The notes under the pieces: model-generated | What the model saw: the letters and a program-made list of their open reading frames with translations, nothing else | The model's database searches: none | What the model was told of the DNA's origin: nothing | Shown: positions 52,688 to 61,674 of the stretch, piece after piece | Layout: every line of letters starts with the position of its first letter | Position numbering within the stretch: position 1 is the first letter of the stretch | NCBI GenBank assembly: GCA_965284315.1 | Contig: OZ260072.1 | Coordinates: 1,240,001 to 1,304,000, forward strand | Reading direction: 5' to 3' | DNA length: 64,000 nt | Source: PCRC01 sp017848435 | Lineage (GTDB): Bacteria; Pseudomonadota; Gammaproteobacteria; Burkholderiales; Burkholderiaceae_C | Translations under genes and position numbers: made by a program

Positions 52688-54079
52688 TCAGCCCTTCAAA
52701 GTCTGTTCCAGCACGTGCAGTTGCTGGTTCAGCTCGGTCATTTGCTGGCGTTCGCCAGAAATCTTGCGCACCGCGTGCAGCACCGTGGTGTGGTCACGCC
52801 CGCCAAACAGCTCGCCAATCTCGGGCAGGCTTTTCTGCGTCAGCTCCTTGGCCAGGTACATCGCGATCTGGCGTGGCCGGGCAATGCTGGCAGGCCGTTT
52901 CTTGGAGTACATGTCGGCGACCTTGATCTTGTAGTAGTCGGCCACCGTTTTCTGGATGTTTTCCACACTGATCTGCCGGTTCTGGATGCTCAGCAGGTCG
53001 CGCAGCGCTTCGCGCGCCAGCGCGATGGAAATCTCTTTCTGGTTGAAACGCGAGTACGCAAGGATCTTGCGCAGCGCACCTTCCAGCTCACGCACGTTAG
53101 AACGCACGTTCTTGGCGACAAAAAACGCCACCTCTTCCGGCATCTCGGCCAACTCGGAACGCGCCTTGCTGATCAGAATCGCCACCCGCATTTCCAGCTC
53201 CGGTGGCTCGATGGCCACCGTCAGGCCCGAGTCAAAGCGCGACACCAGTCGCTCGTGGATGTCTGGCAGGCCCTTGGGATAGGTGTCGCTGGTCATCACG
53301 ATGTGCGACTTGCGGGCCAGCAAAGCCTCGAAGGCGTTGAAGAATTCCTCCTGCGTGCGTTCCTTGTTGGCGAAGAACTGCACGTCGTCGATCAGCAGCA
53401 AATCCAGCGAGTGGTAACGCTGCTTGAACTCGTCAAAGGTCTTGCGCTGGTAGGCCTTGACCACATCCGAGACAAACTGTTCGGCGTGTATGTAGAGAAC
53501 CTTGGCACCCGGCTTGTCGGCCAAGAGCCGGTTGCCCACCGCGTGGACCAGATGCGTCTTGCCCAGACCGACACCGCCGTAAATGAACAAGGGGTTGTAC
53601 AAGTGGCCTGGCATGCCGGAAACGTGCATGGCGGCGGCGCGTGCCATGCGGTTGGCCGTGCCTTCAACCAGCGTGTCAAAGGTCAATGCGGTGTTGAGGC
53701 GGGTTTTGAAAGCGGCGTCGCCGGCTTCTTCGTTGGCTGCCAAACCGGGTGGTTCGGCCACCGTGTCTTCAAACACGGCTTGTGAGAAGCTACGTTTGGC
53801 GGGCTCTTCACGCGGAGCAAGCGCTAACTCAAAGATCACCGGCTGGCCGGACACCTTTTCCAGCATGGCGGTGATCTTGCCCGCGTACTGGGCACGCACC
53901 CAGTCCAGCTTGAAGCGGTTGGCGACCAGCAGCGTGACCTTGGTCAGGTCGTCGGCCACCTCGGCCACCAGCGGGCGGATCCAGGTGTTGAACTGTTGTT
54001 CGGGCAGCTCCTGGGCCAGTTGGTCGACGCACGCCTCCCACAGGCCGTGGCTCGGGCGATGGGGCAATCCCTCACTCAT
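52688..54079 (-). CDS. dnaA: Chromosomal replication initiator DnaA
   Basis: AAA+ initiator that opens oriC. 463 residues: N-terminal domain I, a linker, AAA+ domain with GGVGLGKTHLVHA (Walker A) and LLLIDDVQFF (Walker B), and C-terminal DNA-binding domain IV with IARPRQIAMYLAKELT and GGRDHTTVLHA. It heads dnaA-dnaN-gyrB on the minus strand. A DnaA box 67 bases upstream suggests autoregulation. Confidence 0.98.
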   Translation of the reverse strand: MSEGLPHRPSHGLWEACVDQLAQELPEQQFNTWIRPLVAEVADDLTKVTLLVANRFKLDWVRAQYAGKITAMLEKVSGQPVIFELALAPREEPAKRSFSQAVFEDTVAEPPGLAANEEAGDAAFKTRLNTALTFDTLVEGTANRMARAAAMHVSGMPGHLYNPLFIYGGVGLGKTHLVHAVGNRLLADKPGAKVLYIHAEQFVSDVVKAYQRKTFDEFKQRYHSLDLLLIDDVQFFANKERTQEEFFNAFEALLARKSHIVMTSDTYPKGLPDIHERLVSRFDSGLTVAIEPPELEMRVAILISKARSELAEMPEEVAFFVAKNVRSNVRELEGALRKILAYSRFNQKEISIALAREALRDLLSIQNRQISVENIQKTVADYYKIKVADMYSKKRPASIARPRQIAMYLAKELTQKSLPEIGELFGGRDHTTVLHAVRKISGERQQMTELNQQLHVLEQTLKG

Positions 54080-54405
54080 ACTTGGTTGTCGTTCTTGTGG
54101 ATAGCTGATACGTTGGATGCTTCGGCATTGTAGTTCGCGAACAGGTTATCCACATCCGGGGTTAGGCCCCCTTGACACGCTGGTACGGGCCCGCGCGCCG
54201 CCAATAAATCCAATTAAATGCGCGGAGACACCAACATGCAGGAATTTTTTGCGATAATCATGGGTTTCCCTGATCCAGCCAGTTCGCAGACCCGCACTAC
54301 AGACTTAGGTATAGCGTGCTTGTGCGTACTTGTATTTTCCAGCCGTGAGGCGATCAGGGTGCCTGGCCGGCGATCCGGCCGACCTCACCCATTACAGGAC
54401 CCATC
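54080..54405. promoter_or_regulatory. dnaA-rpmH divergent region with DnaA box
   Basis: A 326-bp gene-free region. A perfect DnaA box TTATCCACA is at 54146-54154 and a one-mismatch inverted box (TGTGGATAG) at 54096-54104. AT-rich segments lie at about 54203-54215 and 54243-54256. TTGACA at 54172-54177 may be a -35 for rpmH, and TACAAT (minus strand, 54128-54133) a -10 for dnaA. It is an alternative or additional part of oriC. Confidence 0.55.
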
Positions 54406-54540
54406 ATGAAACGCACTTACCAGCCCTCGAAGACGCGCCGCGCCCGTACCCACGGTTTTCTGGTCCGCATGAAAACCCGCGGCGGCCGTGCCGTGATCAA
54501 CGCGCGCCGTGCCAAGGGCCGCAAGCGCCTGGCCGCCTGA
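54406..54540 (+). CDS. rpmH: Ribosomal protein bL34
   Basis: The 44-residue bL34, starting MKRTYQPSKTRRARTHGF and ending in KGRKRLAA, of the usual length and sequence. It begins the rpmH-rnpA-yidD-yidC cluster and is divergent from dnaA. Confidence 0.97.
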   Translation: MKRTYQPSKTRRARTHGFLVRMKTRGGRAVINARRAKGRKRLAA

Positions 54541-54575
54541 GTCCCACCGATTCGGCCACCCACGCTGACAGCACG

Positions 54576-54971
54576 GTGCAGCGGATGACCCAGCGTGCGC
54601 AATTTCAGGCTGTTCTGGCAGGCCAGACGGTCGCGCGCACCGCACACTTTGTGTTGCACCGCAAGCCGCTGCCGCCCGACGCGGCCGACGCCCTGTTTCC
54701 GCCTTGCCAGGACCCTGCCGCTGCACCTGCGGCGTGGGTGGGTGCCATGGTGCCCAAGCGCTGGGCCCGGCGCGCGGTGACGCGCAACGCCATCCGCCGG
54801 CAGATTTACACCCTCACCGCGTCTGCCGCCGACCAGTTCGCTGACGCGGCACACCTGGTGCGCCTGCGGGCGGGTTTCGCCAAAACCGAATTTCCGAGCG
54901 CGTCGTCGCCAGCGTTGAAAAACGCCGTGCGCGCCGAACTGCAGCAACTGCTGGCCAGGGCACGGCCATGA
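54576..54971 (+). CDS. rnpA: Ribonuclease P protein component
   Basis: The 131-residue protein subunit of RNase P, assisting the RNA catalyst in tRNA 5'-end maturation. The core AMVPKRWARRAVTRNAIRR has the conserved basic RNP-like signature. A GTG start at 54576 gives MQRMTQRAQFQAVL, like relatives; an ATG at 54585 is possible. It overlaps yidD by four bases (ATGA). Confidence 0.92.
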   Translation: MQRMTQRAQFQAVLAGQTVARTAHFVLHRKPLPPDAADALFPPCQDPAAAPAAWVGAMVPKRWARRAVTRNAIRRQIYTLTASAADQFADAAHLVRLRAGFAKTEFPSASSPALKNAVRAELQQLLARARP

Positions 54972-55237
54972 TGCGCCGTTTGCTGGTGCTGCTGGTGCGC
55001 GCGTACCAATTGCTGTTCAGACCCTGGATCGGCTCCAACTGCCGTTTCAGCCCCAGTTGCTCCGGCTACGCCATCGGGGCGGTACAGCACCATGGCGCGG
55101 CCGCTGGCAGTTACCTGGCACTGCGCCGTCTGGCGCGCTGCCACCCCTGGTGTGACGGCGGGACTGACCCGGTGCCCGACCATCCCCCCGCCTTGTTCAG
55201 CCGTTGGCTGACTTCCCCCCTCAAGAAATCCCTATGA
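54968..55237 (+). CDS. yidD: Membrane protein insertion efficiency factor YidD
   Basis: An 89-residue protein with the signature CRFSPSCSGYA and three clustered Cys, typical of YidD, which aids YidC-dependent membrane insertion. It lies between rnpA and yidC with 4-base overlaps at both ends, indicating translational coupling. Confidence 0.95.
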   Translation: MMRRLLVLLVRAYQLLFRPWIGSNCRFSPSCSGYAIGAVQHHGAAAGSYLALRRLARCHPWCDGGTDPVPDHPPALFSRWLTSPLKKSL

Positions 55238-56967
55238 ACGATATCCGCCGCACCATCCTGTGGGTGATTTTTGGCTTTTCCATGGTGCTCCTGTGGGACC
55301 AATGGCAAGTCCACAACGGCAAGAAAGCCACGTTCTTTCCGTCGCCCACCAAACAGCTCAGCAGCCCGGCGGCCACCGGCGCGGCCTTGCCTGCCAGTGG
55401 CGCAGCCAGCGGCAACGGCAGCGTGCCAACCGCCGCCGGTGCGGTGGCGGGCGTGGCTGCCGTGCCCGCATCGGGCGGTGCACCGGCGGTGCGTGAGCGG
55501 GTGGTGGTGACCACCGACGTGCTGCGCCTGACCTTTGACAGCGAGGGCGGTTCGCTGGTGAAAAGCGAGCTGCTGAAGCACGCCGACACGCTGAACCCGG
55601 GCCAGAACGTGGTGCTGCTGGACGACAGCAAGGACCGCCTGTACCAGGCCCAGACCGGCCTGATTGCCGGTCCCGCCGGTGGTGCCTTCCCGACCCACAA
55701 GACCGTGATGACGGCCGTGCCCGGTGAGCGCACGCTGAAAGACGGCGTTGACACGCTGGTCGTCAAGTTCGAATCGCCCGAAGTCGGCGGCGTCAAGCTG
55801 GTCAAGACCTACACCGTCAAGCGCGGCCTGTACGACATGGCGGTGTCGCACGCCGTTGTCAACAACGGCGCTGCCGCCGTGGCACCGCAGCTCTACCTGC
55901 AGCTGATCCGCGACGGCAACAAGCCGCCGGGCGAATCGTCGTTCTACTTCACCTTCACCGGCCCGGCCATCTACACCGACGCCAAGAAGTTCCAGAAGAT
56001 CGAGTTTTCCGACATTGAAAAAGGCAAGGCCGAATTCGAGAAACAATCCACCGGCGGCTACGTGGCCATGGTGCAGCACTACTTTGCCAGCGCCTGGCTG
56101 CTGCCCAGCGGACAGGCCCACGAAAACTTTGCCCGCAAAGACCCGCAACAGGCCAACCTCTACGCCGTTGGCATGCTGACGCCGCTGGAGAGCATTGCCC
56201 CTGGCAGCACCCGCACCGTCGAGTCAACGCTGTTTGCCGGCCCGCAGGAAGAAAAGCTGCTGGAAGCACTGGCCCCAGGCCTGGAGCTGGTGAAAGACTA
56301 CGGCTGGTTGACCATTCTGGCCAAGCCACTCTACTGGCTGCTGTACGCGCTGCACAGCTTCATCAACAACTGGGGCTGGTCCATCGTGGCGCTGGTGGTG
56401 TTGCTGAAGGCGGCGTTCTACTGGCTCAACGCCAAGGCCTACGCCAGCATGGCCAAGATGAAGGCCGTCACGCCGCGCATCACCGCGATGCGCGAACGCC
56501 TGAAAGACAAGCCGCAGGAAATGCAGCAGGAAATGATGAGGATCTACAAGGAAGAAAAGGTCAACCCCATGGGTGGCTGCTTCCCGATCCTGATCCAGAT
56601 CCCGGTCTTCATTGCGCTGTACTGGGTGTTGCTGAGCTCGGTGGAAATGCGCAACGCACCATGGGTGCTCTGGATCCACGACCTGGCCGCGCCCGACCCG
56701 TTCTTCATCCTTCCGGTGGTCATGACGCTGACCACGCTGCTGCAGACCTGGCTCAACCCGACGCCGCCGGACCCGCTGCAGGCCAAGATGATGTGGATCA
56801 TGCCGCTGGCCTTCAGCGTGATGTTCTTCTTCTTCCCCGCCGGCCTGGTGCTGTACTGGATCACCAACAACGTGCTGTCGATCGCGCAGCAGTGGTTCAT
56901 CAACAAGAAGCTGGGCGTGCTGCACAAGCCGACCAACCCGCTGGATTTGTTCCGCAAGAAAGCCTAA
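55234..56967 (+). CDS. yidC: Membrane protein insertase YidC
   Basis: Inner-membrane insertase and SecYEG partner. A 577-residue protein with an N-terminal anchor (TILWVIFGFSMVLLWDQW), a large beta-rich periplasmic domain, and the C-terminal five-helix insertase core (GWSIVALVVLLKAAFYWLNA, GGCFPILIQIPVFIALYWVL, PAGLVLYWITNNVLSI). Start at the ATG overlapping the yidD stop (ATGA). A terminator follows. Confidence 0.97.
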   Translation: MNDIRRTILWVIFGFSMVLLWDQWQVHNGKKATFFPSPTKQLSSPAATGAALPASGAASGNGSVPTAAGAVAGVAAVPASGGAPAVRERVVVTTDVLRLTFDSEGGSLVKSELLKHADTLNPGQNVVLLDDSKDRLYQAQTGLIAGPAGGAFPTHKTVMTAVPGERTLKDGVDTLVVKFESPEVGGVKLVKTYTVKRGLYDMAVSHAVVNNGAAAVAPQLYLQLIRDGNKPPGESSFYFTFTGPAIYTDAKKFQKIEFSDIEKGKAEFEKQSTGGYVAMVQHYFASAWLLPSGQAHENFARKDPQQANLYAVGMLTPLESIAPGSTRTVESTLFAGPQEEKLLEALAPGLELVKDYGWLTILAKPLYWLLYALHSFINNWGWSIVALVVLLKAAFYWLNAKAYASMAKMKAVTPRITAMRERLKDKPQEMQQEMMRIYKEEKVNPMGGCFPILIQIPVFIALYWVLLSSVEMRNAPWVLWIHDLAAPDPFFILPVVMTLTTLLQTWLNPTPPDPLQAKMMWIMPLAFSVMFFFFPAGLVLYWITNNVLSIAQQWFINKKLGVLHKPTNPLDLFRKKA

Positions 56968-56998
56968 ACCCCGGCGCCGCACCTCGCGGCGGACCACC

Positions 56999-57041
56999 AG
57001 GCCGCACACCACCGTCACCGGGGTTGCGGCCTTTTCTTTTT
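56999..57041 (+). terminator. Intrinsic terminator between yidC and mnmE
   Basis: Stem AGGCCGCA/TGCGGCCT (56999-57006 and 57025-57032) with an 18-base loop, followed by a T-rich run. It ends just before the mnmE start. Confidence 0.75.
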
Positions 57042-57057
57042 GATGGAAGATCGCACC

Positions 57058-58485
57058 ATGCTCGCGCGCCACACCCAGCCGATTGTTGCCATTGCCACCG
57101 CGCCCGGGCGCGGTGCGGTCGGCATTGTGCGGGTGTCTGGCCAGGGCCTGGATGGCCTGGTGCACGCCCTGTGTGGCAGGGTGCTCACGCCGCGCAAGGC
57201 CACCTACCTGCCCCTTTGCGACAGCGCCGGCCAGCCGATCGACCACGGCCTGGCCATCCACTTCCCGGCGCCGCATTCCTACACCGGCGAAGACGTGCTG
57301 GAGCTGCAGGCCCATGGCGGGCCGGTGCTGCTGCAGTTGTTGCTGGCGCGTTGCCTGGAGGCGGCCGCCCAGACCGATACCGCCACCGGCTTGCCCGTGC
57401 TGCCCGGCCTGCGCGTGGCCGAGCCGGGCGAATTCACCCAACGCGCCTTCCTGAACGACAAGATGGACCTGGCGCAGGCCGAGGCGGTGGCCGATTTGAT
57501 CGACGCCAGCACCGAAGCCGCCGCCCGCAGCGCCACCCGTTCCCTCTCGGGCGCGTTCTCTCAGGAAGTGAACACCTTGCTGGCGGCGCTGGTCCACCTG
57601 CGCATGCTGGTGGAGGCCACGCTCGACTTCCCCGAAGAAGACATCGACTTCCTGCAGCGGGCCGACGCCACCGGCCAGCTCGCGCGGCTGCAGCAGCAGC
57701 TCGCCACAGTGCAGCAGCGCACGCGCCAGGGCGCGCTGCTGCGCGAAGGCATCACGGTGGTGATCGCCGGCCAACCCAACGCGGGCAAAAGCTCGCTGTT
57801 GAACGCGCTGGCCGGGGCCGAGCTGGCCATCGTCACGCCGATTGCCGGCACCACCCGCGACAAGCTGACGCAAACCATCCAGATCGACGGTGTGCCGCTG
57901 CACGTGGTGGACACGGCCGGTCTGCGCCACCACAACGATGCGGCCGACGCGGTGGAGCAAATCGGCATTGCCCGTGCCTGGGACGCGATCGAGCGGGCCG
58001 ACGCGGTGCTGTTCCTGCACGACCTGACGCGTGCGAATGCTCCTGAATACATAGCAGGAGATGCAGATATCACTAAGGCGCTGGCCGAAAAACTCCTGAA
58101 AAACGTGCCGGTGATCGACATTTGGAACAAATCCGACACCGCAACCGCCCATTCACCCCTGCCACACGCCTCGCAGGGGTTGGTTTTGTCCGCCAAAACC
58201 GGCGCGGGCTTGGCCGACTTGCGGCAGCGTTTGCTGGCCGTGGCCGGCTGGCAGGCCGCACCCGAAGGCCTCTACCTGGCCCGTGCCCGCCACGTGCAGG
58301 CGCTGCAGCAGGTGGCCAGCCACCTGGACCAGTCGGCGGCCTTGCTGGCCAGCGCCATGCCCGCATTGGACCTGCTCGCCGAAGAGCTGCGACTGGCGCA
58401 GAACGCTCTGAACCAGATCACCGGCAGCTTTGACGCCGACGACCTGCTGGGCGAAATCTTCTCGCGGTTTTGTATTGGCAAGTGA
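57058..58485 (+). CDS. mnmE: tRNA modification GTPase MnmE (TrmE)
   Basis: GTPase subunit of the MnmE-MnmG tRNA U34 modification complex. The 475-residue protein has an N-terminal tetrahydrofolate-binding domain (TAPGRGAVGIVRVSG, GEFTQRAFLNDKMDLAQAEA), a G domain (GQPNAGKSSLLN, DTAGLRHHNDAADAVEQIG, NKSD) and the C-terminal CIGK. Residues about 327-350 are encoded by repeat copy I, near the G4 region. Start chosen at the ATG at 57058 by family alignment. Confidence 0.95.
   Translation: MLARHTQPIVAIATAPGRGAVGIVRVSGQGLDGLVHALCGRVLTPRKATYLPLCDSAGQPIDHGLAIHFPAPHSYTGEDVLELQAHGGPVLLQLLLARCLEAAAQTDTATGLPVLPGLRVAEPGEFTQRAFLNDKMDLAQAEAVADLIDASTEAAARSATRSLSGAFSQEVNTLLAALVHLRMLVEATLDFPEEDIDFLQRADATGQLARLQQQLATVQQRTRQGALLREGITVVIAGQPNAGKSSLLNALAGAELAIVTPIAGTTRDKLTQTIQIDGVPLHVVDTAGLRHHNDAADAVEQIGIARAWDAIERADAVLFLHDLTRANAPEYIAGDADITKALAEKLLKNVPVIDIWNKSDTATAHSPLPHASQGLVLSAKTGAGLADLRQRLLAVAGWQAAPEGLYLARARHVQALQQVASHLDQSAALLASAMPALDLLAEELRLAQNALNQITGSFDADDLLGEIFSRFCIGK
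58036..58108 (-). repeat. Dispersed palindromic repeat, copy I, inside mnmE
   Basis: AATGCTCCTGAATACATAGC followed by ATATCACTAAGGCGCTGGCC matches the family in the orientation of copies E to H. Translated in frame it gives NAPEYIAGDADITKAL, similar to the peptide from copy H in acetoacetyl-CoA synthetase. Confidence 0.75.
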
Positions 58486-58503
58486 GCGCGGGCAGGGCCA
58501 AGC

Positions 58504-59067
58504 TCAGTGGCCTGAAAAATCAACCAGGGTGAACAGCGGCAAACCGCTTGCCTTCAACCGGGCTGAGCCGCCCAGCTCGGGCAAGTCCACAATCGCCGCG
58601 CCCTCGATGACGGTGGCACCCAGCCGTTGCAGCAGCCGCTGGCCCGCCAGCATGGTGCCGCCGGTGGCGATCAGGTCGTCAACCAGCAGCACGCGCTGGC
58701 CGGGTTGCACCGCGTCGGTGTGCAGTTCCACCGTGGCGCTGCCGTATTCCAGCGCGTAGGTTTCCTCGATGGTGGTGAACGGCAATTTGCCTTTCTTGCG
58801 GATCGGCACGAAGCCCAGCCCCAGTTCGTGGGCCACCACCGCGCCGAGGATGAAGCCGCGCGCGTCCAGCCCGGCCACCACGTCGGGCCGCCGCTCGGGC
58901 GCCTGGTAGCGGGCGACGAACGCGGCCACCAGCCGCTGGAACACAGCCGCGTCCTGCAGCAGCGGGGTGATGTCGCGGAACTGCACGCCGGGTGCCGGCC
59001 AGTCGGGGACGGTGCGGATGTGCTGTGTGAGGTACTGGGCCAGGTCGTCGGGGGAAGAGTGGGTCAT
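58504..59067 (-). CDS. apt: Adenine phosphoribosyltransferase
   Basis: Salvages adenine with PRPP to give AMP. The 187-residue protein has the PRPP loop VLLVDDLIATGGT, VAGLDARGFILG and PIRKKGKLP. Start chosen at 59067 (MTHSSPDDLAQY). It is the third gene in a minus-strand run with the phosphatase and antiporter genes and is convergent with mnmE. Confidence 0.95.
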   Translation of the reverse strand: MTHSSPDDLAQYLTQHIRTVPDWPAPGVQFRDITPLLQDAAVFQRLVAAFVARYQAPERRPDVVAGLDARGFILGAVVAHELGLGFVPIRKKGKLPFTTIEETYALEYGSATVELHTDAVQPGQRVLLVDDLIATGGTMLAGQRLLQRLGATVIEGAAIVDLPELGGSARLKASGLPLFTLVDFSGH

Positions 59068-59074
59068 GGTGTGC

Positions 59075-59650
59075 TCAGACAAACAGGGTTCGGGCAATGA
59101 CGCGGGCTTGGCCGTCCACCACCAAGCCTTCGCCCATTGCGGGCACTTCGCGGGTGAGGGCCGTGATGTTGACCTGGTGGGTGACCCAGACCTCAAACTG
59201 CCGCACCGGGAGGCGTTGAAGGGCCGCACGCAGCGTGGCGCTGGCATCGGGCTGGTCCAGCCGGTCGCCAAAGGTGGAGTTGAGCGCGGGCCAGACCTCG
59301 TGCGTGCCCAGTGCCAGTTGCGCGGTGTCTGTGCAGCGGCACCAGGCGCTGCTGCGCACTGCCCGGGGCACCAGCTGGCGTGTGCCCAGCCAGCGGCCGA
59401 TGCGCTGGGCCTGTGCGCGACCGGCGTCGCTGAGGTTGCGCTGGGTCTCGCAGAGACCCAGCTGGAATTCGGGGGGATCACCAATGCCGGGCACGGTCTG
59501 GGCATGGCGCAGCAGCAGCACGCAGCCGCCTGCCCGCAAACGGGTCTCGGCGTCGGCCGAAGCGGCCTGCAGGCGTGTGGCCAACCCTGCGGTGGCCAGC
59601 GCCAGCAACGCGCGTCGCCGCAGGGAACACAGCGGGTCGGTTGGCGTCAT
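59075..59650 (-). CDS. Exported histidine phosphatase family protein
   Basis: A 191-residue protein of the histidine phosphatase superfamily: LLLRHAQT carries the phospho-acceptor His and WVTHQVN the second His. The N-terminus has RRRALLALATAGLATRLQA, a possible Tat signal. The substrate is unknown; the classical RHG motif is RHA here, as in many SixA-like members. It lies one base after the antiporter stop and seven bases before apt. Confidence 0.82.
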   Translation of the reverse strand: MTPTDPLCSLRRRALLALATAGLATRLQAASADAETRLRAGGCVLLLRHAQTVPGIGDPPEFQLGLCETQRNLSDAGRAQAQRIGRWLGTRQLVPRAVRSSAWCRCTDTAQLALGTHEVWPALNSTFGDRLDQPDASATLRAALQRLPVRQFEVWVTHQVNITALTREVPAMGEGLVVDGQARVIARTLFV

Positions 59651-59651
59651 G

Positions 59652-61637
59652 TCAACCTCGCAGCAGCTTGTCTTCGGCCAGCGCCAGGGTGTCGGTGCGG
59701 CCGGAAAGCACCAGCGTGTCGCCCTGCAGCAGCAGCATGGCGTCGTCGGGTGTTTCGGCCTTGCCGTTGTGGCGGCGCAGGCTCAGCACCCGCACGCCCA
59801 CCGCGTGCAGCGCCAGCGCGCCCAGTGGCTGGTTCAGCGAACGGGCGGTGAGCGGCAAGGTGATGCTGGTCAAGCGCTCGTGGTCGCGTTCCAGAATGGT
59901 GTCGTCGTCGCTGCCGTGGAAGTAGCCGCGCAGCAGGCTGTAGCGCTCGTCGCGCTGGTCTTGCACCACGCGGATCACGCGGCGCATCGGCACGCCCACC
60001 AGCGCCAGCGCGTGGCTGGCCAGCATTAACGAGCCTTCGATCGCCTCTGGCACCACTTCCGTGGCGCCGGCCTGGCGCAGCTTTTCCAGGTCCTGGTCGT
60101 CCACGGTGCGCACAATGACCGGCACCTTCTGCGCGTGTTCCTGGATGTTGGCAATCACCTTGATGGCCGACGGCGTGTCGAGGTAGGTCACCACCACCGC
60201 GCTGGCGCGGGCCAAGCCGGCGGCCATCAGCGCCTGCAGGCGCGCGGCGTCGCCAAACACCACCGAGTCGCCAGCGGCCGCGGCCTGGCGCACGCGGTCG
60301 GGGTCGAGGTCGAGCGCCATGTAGGGAATGCTTTCGCGCTCCAGCATGCGGGCCAGGTTCTGGCCGCAGCGGCCATAACCGCAGATGATGACGTGGCGGT
60401 TGGCGTTGATGGCCTTGCGGGCGATGCTGGTCATCTGCAGCGACTCCAGCATCCAGTCGCTCGACACCACCTTCATCACCAGCTGGTTGCTGTACAGAAT
60501 GATGAAGGGCGTGGCCAGCATCGACAGCACCATGCTGGCGAGGATCGGGTTCAGCAGGTTGGGCGGCACCAGGGCGTTGGACTGTGCCAGTGTCAGCAGC
60601 ACAAAGCCAAACTCACCCGCTTGCGCCAGGTACAGGCCGGTGCGCAGCGACACACCCGCCGGCGCGCCCAGCCCCCGCGCCAGCACCGTCACCACCACCA
60701 GCTTGAAGGTCACCGGCAGCACCACCAGCGTCAGCACCAGCGCCCAGTGCTCCACCACCTGCCGCCAGTCCAGCAGCATGCCGATGGTGATGAAAAACAG
60801 GCCCAGCAGCACGTCGTGGAAGGGCCGGATGTCGGTCTCCACCTGGTGTTTGTATTCGGTCTCCGACACCAGCATGCCGGCGATGAAGGCGCCCAGCGCC
60901 AGGCTCAACCCGGCCAGCTCGGTCAGCCAGGCCAGGCCCAGCGTGACCAGCAGCAGGTTGAGCATGAACAGCTCGTCGCTCTTGCGGCGCGCCACCAGCG
61001 TCAGCCACCAGCGCATCACCTTTTGCCCGCCCACCAGCAGCAGCGTGATGAGTGCGGTGGCCTTGACGCCAGCCAGTGCCAGCGCAAAAAACAGGCTTTC
61101 GTTGGGCGCGGCCAGTGCCGGGATCAGCACCAGCAGCGGCACCACGGCCAGATCCTGGAACAGCAACACGCCCATCACCCGCTTGCCGTGCTCCGACTCC
61201 AGCTCGCCACGTTCGGTCATCAGCTTCACCAGGATCGCGGTGCTGCTCATCGCCAGCGCGCCGGAGAGCGCCAGGGCGGTCTGCCAAGGCATTTTCCAGA
61301 GGGTGGGGGCGAGCACCGCCAGAAACAGCGAGCCGGCGGTGGCCACGGCCATCGTCACCAGCACCTGCATCAACCCGAGGCCGAACACATGGCGGCGCAT
61401 GGCCCGCAGCTTGTTGAGGTTGAACTCCAGCCCGATCACGAACATCAGGAACACCACGCCAAACTCGCCCAGGTGCCGCATGCCGTCGGAGTTCTGCGCC
61501 AGCGCCAGCGCGTGCGGACCGATCACCACGCCCACCGCCAGGTAGCCCAGCATCGGCGGCAGCTTGAGCGAGCGGCAGGCCACCACACCGAGCACCGCAG
61601 CGGCCAGGTACATCAGCGTGAGCTCAAGGGACGACAT
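59652..61637 (-). CDS. Kef-type potassium/proton antiporter
   Basis: A CPA2-family cation:proton antiporter of 661 residues. The N-terminal 380 residues carry 12-13 transmembrane helices (for example GYLAVGVVIGPHALALAQ and LALGAFIAGMLVSETEY). A cytosolic TrkA-N domain (VIICGYGRCGQNLARMLE, NAD-binding) and a TrkA-C domain follow. The closest families are KefB/KefC/YbaL; no KefF/KefG partner is present. It probably exports K+ in exchange for H+ to regulate pH. Confidence 0.9.
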   Translation of the reverse strand: MSSLELTLMYLAAAVLGVVACRSLKLPPMLGYLAVGVVIGPHALALAQNSDGMRHLGEFGVVFLMFVIGLEFNLNKLRAMRRHVFGLGLMQVLVTMAVATAGSLFLAVLAPTLWKMPWQTALALSGALAMSSTAILVKLMTERGELESEHGKRVMGVLLFQDLAVVPLLVLIPALAAPNESLFFALALAGVKATALITLLLVGGQKVMRWWLTLVARRKSDELFMLNLLLVTLGLAWLTELAGLSLALGAFIAGMLVSETEYKHQVETDIRPFHDVLLGLFFITIGMLLDWRQVVEHWALVLTLVVLPVTFKLVVVTVLARGLGAPAGVSLRTGLYLAQAGEFGFVLLTLAQSNALVPPNLLNPILASMVLSMLATPFIILYSNQLVMKVVSSDWMLESLQMTSIARKAINANRHVIICGYGRCGQNLARMLERESIPYMALDLDPDRVRQAAAAGDSVVFGDAARLQALMAAGLARASAVVVTYLDTPSAIKVIANIQEHAQKVPVIVRTVDDQDLEKLRQAGATEVVPEAIEGSLMLASHALALVGVPMRRVIRVVQDQRDERYSLLRGYFHGSDDDTILERDHERLTSITLPLTARSLNQPLGALALHAVGVRVLSLRRHNGKAETPDDAMLLLQGDTLVLSGRTDTLALAEDKLLRG

Positions 61638-61674
61638 GCCTGCATCGTATCAAGGCGCCGATAGAATCGGCCCA

